This document shows, one piece after another, positions 58,128 to 64,000 of a stretch of 64,000 nt of DNA. The translations under genes and the position numbers were made by a program. Source of the DNA: Ectopseudomonas chengduensis (GTDB lineage Bacteria; Pseudomonadota; Gammaproteobacteria; Pseudomonadales; Pseudomonadaceae); assembly GCF_900102635.1 (NCBI RefSeq), contig NZ_FMZQ01000001.1, positions 744,001-808,000 of the forward strand. Direction: 5' to 3'. The stretch's first letter is position 1, and the number at the start of each line of letters is the position of its first letter. The notes beneath the pieces are model-generated. The model was not told the DNA's origin and did no database searches. It was given only the letters and a program-made list of their open reading frames with translations.

Positions 58128-60539
58128 CTAGAACAAGTCGATCGGCGCCATCTCGTCGGCCGGTAGCGGGCTGCCAGGAACACCCATGCCAGGTTCGAAC
58201 TCACTCATCGGAGGGGGCGAGTCTTCACTCTTGAACAGTTCGAAATAGGCGTCCGGTGTGCCGGGTGCGGCAGCGCGGCCACTGATCGGGTCGACGCGCA
58301 GCGTCAGTAGCCCCTTGGGTTCCTTGGGCAGATGGTTGGGGCGATCCTTGAGTACTGCGCCCATGTAGTTCATCCAGATCGGCAGCGCGACAGTGCCGCC
58401 GTACTCATGGCGGCCCAGGCTCTCCGGCTGGTCGAAGCCGGCCCAGACGGTGGTTACGTAATCGGCGTTGTAGCCAGAGAACCAGCTGTCCTTGGACTCG
58501 TTGGTGGTGCCGGTCTTGCCGGCCAGGTCATTGCGGCCAAGGGCGAGAGCACGTCGGCCGGTACCGCGCTTGATCACGTCCTGCAGCATGCTGGTCATGA
58601 TGTAGGCGGTGCGCTCGTCGATGATCTGTTCGGCTACCTTGGGTTCTTCCAGGGGCAGATCGTCGGCCGCGTTAACCGTCAGGTTGGCATTCTCCTCGGT
58701 CGGTGCGCTGCCTGGCACGCGGGCCGGATTGGCGCGGAACAGCGGCTTGCCGTTGCGGTCATCAATGCGTTCGATCAGGTACGGCTCGATCTTGTAACCG
58801 CCATTGGCGAAGGCGGCCCAGCCCTCAGCGATTTCCATGGGGGTCAGGCTGGCAGTGCCGAGTGCCAGTGACAGGTTACGCGGCAGATCCTGCGGGGCGA
58901 AGCCGAAGCGCTCGATATAGCGCAAGCTACGGTCGATGCCCATGTCCTGCAGCAGGCGGATGGAAACCAGGTTGCGCGACTTGTACAACGCTTCACGCAT
59001 GCGAATCGGGCCGAGGAAGGTGTTGTTGTCGTTCTTCGGGCGCCACTTCTGCGACAGGTAGTCGTCGGAGAGGATGATCGGCGCATCGTTGACCAGCGTC
59101 GCTGCGGTGTAGCCGCTATCGAGAGCCGCGCTATAGATGAAGGGCTTGAAGCTCGAGCCCGGCTGGCGCTTGGCCTGCACGGCACGGTTGTAGTTGCTCT
59201 GATCGAATGAGAACCCACCGACCAGTGACTGAATGGCGCCGCTGTATGGGTCGAGGGAGACCAACGCGCTCTGCGCAGCGGGGACTTGGGTGAAACGCAG
59301 GCTGCCATCCTCCTGGCGCTGCACGCGAACGATATCGCCGACCTGGGTGACATCGCCGGGCTGCTGCGGCCGCGGTCCGAGGCTGTTGGTGTTGAGGAAA
59401 GGACGTGCCCATTTCATGCTGTCCCACGACACCGCTTGTTCTTCGCCGTTACGGGTCAGTACCAGAATGCCGCTTTTCTCTACCTGGCTAACCACTGCTG
59501 GCTCCAGGCCACCGATGCTGCGGAACTTGGCCAGTTCGGTCAGCCAGGTTTCGCGGGTCATGCCCGGCAGGCGACTCTCAGGGCCGCGATAGCCGTGGCG
59601 CTGGTCATAGGCGATCAGTCCGTCACGCAGGGCGGTGTTGGCCACTTCCTGCAAATGACTAGGCACGGTGGTGGTGACATTGAAGCCCTCGGTATAAGCC
59701 TCGCTGCCATAGCGTCCGACCATTTCCGCACGTGCCATCTCGGCTATATAAGGAGCGCTCAATTCTGGTGTGGGAACGTGATAACGCGCATCGACTACCT
59801 CGGCAAGCGCTTCCTCGTAGCTAGCCTGATCGATACGGCCCAGGCGATACAGGCGGCCGAGAATCCAGTCGCGGCGCTCTTTGGCGCGGGTCGGGTTGAC
59901 CAGCGGGTTGTAGCGCGAGGGAGCTTTCGGTAGGCCGGCGATCATGGCCATCTGTGCCAGGTTCAGGTCACGGATCGATTTGCCGTAGTACACCTGTGCG
60001 GCAGCTTCGATGCCGTAGGCGCGGTGGCCGAGGTAGATCTTGTTGACGTAGAGCTCGAGAATCTCGTCCTTGCTCAGCTCGCGCTCAATCTGCAAGGCCA
60101 GAAGAATTTCGGTGGCCTTGCGCGAGAAACTGCGCTCGCTGGTGAGGAAGAAGTTCTTCGCTACCTGCATGGTGATGGTGCTGCCACCGCTCTGAATCTG
60201 GCCACTTTTCAATAATTGCGTGGCAGCGCGCATCAGGCTGGTCACATCGACGCCATAATGATTGGCGAAATTATCGTCTTCGGCAGCCAGCAAAGCGCTG
60301 ATGAATTCCTTGGGGATTTCGTCGAAGCGAATGGGCGAGCGGCGCATCTCGCCGAACTCGGCGATCAGCTTGGCGTCGCTGCTGTAGACGCGCAGAGGAA
60401 TCTGCAGCTGTACCTGGCGCAGCGACTCGACGGAAGGAAGGGTCGGGCTAAGATAAAGAAACGCGCCGCTGAAACTGAGCAACAGCCCACAAAAAACGGC
60501 AACGCAAGACCACCAGATGAACTTCAGCAGGCGTATCAA
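58128..60539 (-). CDS. ponA: Penicillin-binding protein 1A
   Basis: Bifunctional class A PBP of 803 aa. An N-terminal membrane anchor (FIWWSCVAVFCGLLLSFSGA) leads to the GT51 glycosyltransferase (ALLAAEDDNFANHYGVD with Glu87; GGSTITMQVAKNFFL). An OB-like insert and the transpeptidase follow, with PGSSFKPFIYSA (SxxK near 460), SRN and AGKTGTTNESKDSWFSGY. It is divergent from pilM, as in other Pseudomonas. Confidence 0.95.
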   Translation of the reverse strand: MIRLLKFIWWSCVAVFCGLLLSFSGAFLYLSPTLPSVESLRQVQLQIPLRVYSSDAKLIAEFGEMRRSPIRFDEIPKEFISALLAAEDDNFANHYGVDVTSLMRAATQLLKSGQIQSGGSTITMQVAKNFFLTSERSFSRKATEILLALQIERELSKDEILELYVNKIYLGHRAYGIEAAAQVYYGKSIRDLNLAQMAMIAGLPKAPSRYNPLVNPTRAKERRDWILGRLYRLGRIDQASYEEALAEVVDARYHVPTPELSAPYIAEMARAEMVGRYGSEAYTEGFNVTTTVPSHLQEVANTALRDGLIAYDQRHGYRGPESRLPGMTRETWLTELAKFRSIGGLEPAVVSQVEKSGILVLTRNGEEQAVSWDSMKWARPFLNTNSLGPRPQQPGDVTQVGDIVRVQRQEDGSLRFTQVPAAQSALVSLDPYSGAIQSLVGGFSFDQSNYNRAVQAKRQPGSSFKPFIYSAALDSGYTAATLVNDAPIILSDDYLSQKWRPKNDNNTFLGPIRMREALYKSRNLVSIRLLQDMGIDRSLRYIERFGFAPQDLPRNLSLALGTASLTPMEIAEGWAAFANGGYKIEPYLIERIDDRNGKPLFRANPARVPGSAPTEENANLTVNAADDLPLEEPKVAEQIIDERTAYIMTSMLQDVIKRGTGRRALALGRNDLAGKTGTTNESKDSWFSGYNADYVTTVWAGFDQPESLGRHEYGGTVALPIWMNYMGAVLKDRPNHLPKEPKGLLTLRVDPISGRAAAPGTPDAYFELFKSEDSPPPMSEFEPGMGVPGSPLPADEMAPIDLF

Positions 60540-60608
60540 AATGTTCGGAATTCCAAGTAAAAGAATGAGTTAAGCAGGAGCCGAGGCTAAAAGGGAAAAG
60601 CTGATCAC

Positions 60609-60614
60609 ATTATA
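60609..60614 (-). promoter_or_regulatory. -10 element of ponA
   Basis: A perfect TATAAT on the minus strand lies 70 bases before the ponA start. The -35 region 17 bp upstream (GGCTCC) is poor. Confidence 0.4.
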
Positions 60615-60693
60615 AGCGTTTTTTTTCCCGGGGAGCCATTTGCGCTTCTGTCAAGACTGATATTTAATGTGGAAAAACATAAATAGTCCGTAA

Positions 60694-61784
<1,091 letters not shown>

Positions 61785-61785
<1 letters not shown>

Positions 61786-62357
61786 TGGCGCGGATTAACC
61801 TACTTCCCTGGCGTGAACAGCTGCGCGAGGAGCGCAAGCAGCGGTTTCTGGTAAGCCTTGTCGGTGTCCTCGTTGTGGCAGCTGGTTTGGTGTTTCTGGG
61901 TGATCAATTTCTCAGTGCGGCAATCAGTAACCAGAATGCGCGAAATGACTTCATCAAGAAGGAGATCGCAGTTCTCGATGCGCGTATCAAGGAAATCAGT
62001 GAGTTGAGAACGCGTCGCCAGCAATTGTTGGAACGCATGAAGATCATTCAAGACTTGCAGGGTAACCGGCCAATTATCGGTCGTGTGTTCGACCAGTTGG
62101 TGAGAACGCTGCCGGACGGTGTGTATTTCACCAATGTGAAAATGGCGGGTAAGAGCATTGCCATTATTGGTGCGGCTGAATCGAATAATCGCGTCTCGAA
62201 TCTGATGCGTAACTTGGATGGTTCTGAGTGGTTAACCGCTCCCAATCTGACTGAAGTCAAAGCCGTTACTGCGGGGGCTTTGGATCAGGCGAATGTGTTT
62301 CAGTTGACGGTGCAGCAGACACAGCCTGATCAAGAAAAAGCGGAGGCGGTGCAATGA
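61785..62357 (+). CDS. pilN: PilN, type IV pilus inner-membrane assembly protein
   Basis: A 190-aa bitopic protein. The N-terminal INLLPWREQLREERKQRFL is the PilM-binding motif. One membrane helix (LVSLVGVLVVAAGLVFLGDQ), a coiled coil and a ferredoxin-like periplasmic domain follow. Its start overlaps the pilM stop (TGATG) and its end overlaps pilO. Confidence 0.96.
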
Positions 62358-62977
62358 GTATTAAAGATTCCTTGGACAGCCTGCGCAGCATTGATATCAA
62401 TGATCTTGATTTGAACAATGTTGGGTCTTGGCCTAGTGCGGTCAAATTCATTGCGGCCCTGCTACTGCTTATTATCGTTCTGGCGTTGGGCTACAACTTT
62501 CACCTCAAGGATCTGCAAAGCATGCTCGAGCAGCGTCAGCGAGAAGAGGTGACGCTGAAGGAGCAGTTCTCCAGCAAAGCTTTTCAGGCGGCGAACCTTG
62601 AGGCCTACAAGGAGCAGATGCAGGAGATGGAAGTATCCTTTGGCGCTCTTTTGCGTCAGTTGCCAAGCGATACCGAAGTTCCGGGTTTGCTGGAAGATAT
62701 TACCCGTACCGGTTTGGGTAGTGGCTTGGAGTTTGAAGAGATCAAGCTGTTGCCGGAAGTGGCTCAGCAGTTCTATATCGAATTGCCGATCCAGATCAAA
62801 GTTACCGGCGGTTATCACGACCTTGCGACCTTCGTCAGTGGTGTTGCCAGCCTGCCGCGTATCGTCACCTTGCATGACTTCCAGTTGGCACCCGTCAGTG
62901 CTGAAAGCTCCAGTCGCCTGAACATGCAGATCATGGCCAAGACCTATCGCTACAATGATAAGGGGGCTCAACAATGA
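62354..62977 (+). CDS. pilO: PilO, type IV pilus inner-membrane assembly protein
   Basis: A 207-aa partner of PilN. It has a short cytoplasmic N-terminus (SIKDSLDSLRSIDINDLDLN), one membrane helix (FIAALLLLIIVLALGYNFHL), a coiled coil and a C-terminal ferredoxin-like fold (YIELPIQIKVTGGYHDLATF). It overlaps both pilN and pilP by four bases. The GC content visibly drops across pilNOP. Confidence 0.96.
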   Translation: MSIKDSLDSLRSIDINDLDLNNVGSWPSAVKFIAALLLLIIVLALGYNFHLKDLQSMLEQRQREEVTLKEQFSSKAFQAANLEAYKEQMQEMEVSFGALLRQLPSDTEVPGLLEDITRTGLGSGLEFEEIKLLPEVAQQFYIELPIQIKVTGGYHDLATFVSGVASLPRIVTLHDFQLAPVSAESSSRLNMQIMAKTYRYNDKGAQQ

Positions 62978-63498
62978 GTTTCTCTCGTTTGGTTCTGGTG
63001 GCGGGGTTTTCTCTTCTGGCCGGGTGCGGCGTCGGTGGTGATTTTTCCGATTTGCGTATCTATATGGATGAAGTGCGCGCAAAGCCTAAAGGCGCTATTG
63101 AGCCGCTGCCGACTTTTCAGCCATATGAAAGCTTCACCTATCGTGCTGCGTCTTTACGTAGCCCGTTTCAGCCCCCGGTTAAAATCGATGTCGTCACCCG
63201 ACAAAAAGGGGCGCCAGAGATCAAGCCTGATGAAAGTCGTGTCAAGCAATTCCTCGAAGGGTTCAACATCGAAACATTCGAGATGGTTGGCACGTTGAGA
63301 AACGATCACCAGTTATTCGCTCTGGTTAACGGTGCGGGTGGTGTTCATCGTGTAAAAGTAGGCGACTTTCTTGGGCGTAACCACGGCAAGATTCTCGTGA
63401 TCGATGACTCCAAGATAGATGTTATGGAAATTGTCCCAGATGGCGAAGGTGGCTGGCTTGAGCGACCACGCAGCCTTTCCTTGAAGGAGCGCTCCTGA
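62974..63498 (+). CDS. pilP: PilP, type IV pilus lipoprotein
   Basis: A 174-aa lipoprotein, lipobox FSLLAGC (Cys near 19), that links PilNO to the PilQ secretin. An unstructured N-terminal half (IEPLPTFQPYESFTYRAASL) precedes the beta-sandwich homology-region domain (FEMVGTLRNDHQLFALVNGA to VGDFLGRNHGKILVIDDSKI). Confidence 0.96.
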   Translation: MSFSRLVLVAGFSLLAGCGVGGDFSDLRIYMDEVRAKPKGAIEPLPTFQPYESFTYRAASLRSPFQPPVKIDVVTRQKGAPEIKPDESRVKQFLEGFNIETFEMVGTLRNDHQLFALVNGAGGVHRVKVGDFLGRNHGKILVIDDSKIDVMEIVPDGEGGWLERPRSLSLKERS

Positions 63499-63514
63499 CG
63501 GGGCGGGGTGAGAA

Positions 63515-64000
63515 ATGAATATAAATAATCTGTCTGCCACACGGGATACGAAAATGAACAGCTCTCTTTCGCGTCTTAGCGTCGCTCTGCTGGCGGCGCT
63601 GCTGTCGCCCGCGGTATTGGCGGCCAATCTTCAGGATTTGAATGTCGCCAGTTTGCCTGGTGATCGAGTTGAGCTGAAGCTTTCCTTCGATGAGCCGGTG
63701 ACGGCTCCTCGCGGCTATACCATCGAGCAGCCTGCGCGTATCGCTCTGGATCTGCCGGGAGTGTCGAACAAGCTCGGCTCCAAGAATCGTGAACTGGGCG
63801 TCGGCAATGCGCGTAGCGTTACCATTGTCGAGGCCAAGGACCGTACCCGCCTGATCGTCAATCTCACCAGTCTGGCGCCATACAGCACCCGAGTTGAGGG
63901 TAATGATCTGTATGTTCTGGTTGGTGATTCTTCTGCCGTCGCGTCGCGGCCCTCTGCCTCGGCGCCTGTTTCGGTAGCGGCTGTTCCGCCCAAGAAAACC
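63515..64000 (+). CDS. pilQ: PilQ secretin, 5' part only (runs off the window)
   Basis: The first 162 codons of the type IV pilus secretin. A signal peptide after a short leader (LSRLSVALLAALLSPAVLA) precedes an AMIN domain (LQDLNVASLPGDRVELKLSF; EQPARIALDLPGV; RTRLIVNLTSLAPYSTRVEG), which binds peptidoglycan. ATG 63515 is used; ATG 63554 (MNSSLSRLS) is an equally plausible start. The secretin channel domain lies beyond the right edge. Confidence 0.93.
   Translation, partial: MNINNLSATRDTKMNSSLSRLSVALLAALLSPAVLAANLQDLNVASLPGDRVELKLSFDEPVTAPRGYTIEQPARIALDLPGVSNKLGSKNRELGVGNARSVTIVEAKDRTRLIVNLTSLAPYSTRVEGNDLYVLVGDSSAVASRPSASAPVSVAAVPPKKT

Overview
The window looks like a chromosomal segment of a Pseudomonas of the P. 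mendocina / P. oleovorans / P. aeruginosa type. The evidence is high GC, the gene order of the phaC1-phaZ-phaC2-phaD-phaF-phaI cluster, the neighbourhood argS / SPOR / hslVU, the tatABC-hisIE-ubiBJE block, the divergent ponA-pilMNOPQ pair, and numerous REP palindromes. Everything was read by eye; no database search was run.

Region 1 (1-19.5 kb) is a quaternary-amine catabolic island. It holds a betaine/choline ABC importer (cbcV, partial cbcW), a separate periplasmic binding protein, the AraC-type activator gbdR behind a sigma-54-like promoter, an ETF pair, dimethylglycine dehydrogenase dgcAB, a DUF5943 protein, and an M19 'dipeptidase' whose metal ligands are partly missing. It continues with carnitine catabolism: regulator cdhR, binding protein caiX, cdhC, cdhA and cdhB. 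Carnitine would be oxidised to 3-dehydrocarnitine, cleaved to acetoacetate and betainyl-CoA, and hydrolysed to glycine betaine. Betaine is demethylated to dimethylglycine by genes not seen here, and DgcAB plus the ETF then take dimethylglycine to sarcosine. REP palindromes separate many of these genes.

Region 2 (19.5-31.6 kb) holds a YkgJ-type protein, a DUF2339/DUF3999 envelope pair, a 7TM-PAS-GGDEF diguanylate cyclase, fbp, a DUF924 protein, three small lipoproteins (one a lipocalin), pip and dtd.

Region 3 (31.6-45.7 kb) is core: rsmE, tatCBA, hisEI, ubiB-ubiJ-ubiE, then the medium-chain polyhydroxyalkanoate (PHA) cluster with phasins, PhaD, two synthases and the depolymerase. Two candidate PhaD operators are visible.

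Region 4 (45.7-51.6 kb) is hslU, hslV, a SPOR-domain gene and argS, with two disturbances. A roughly 139-bp MITE-like inverted-repeat element sits between hslU and hslV. A roughly 1.2-kb insertion lies between hslV and the SPOR gene. The insertion carries one NYN nuclease / OST-HTH / zinc-ribbon gene and is flanked by 50-bp direct copies (40 bp perfect) of the 3' end of the SPOR gene. It is the best candidate for something new.

Region 5 (51.6-64 kb) holds priA, rpmE, a secreted nuclease, an M48 protease, maeB, ponA and pilMNOP, with pilQ running off the right end. The rpmE terminator hairpin lies inside the signal-peptide codons of the nuclease gene.
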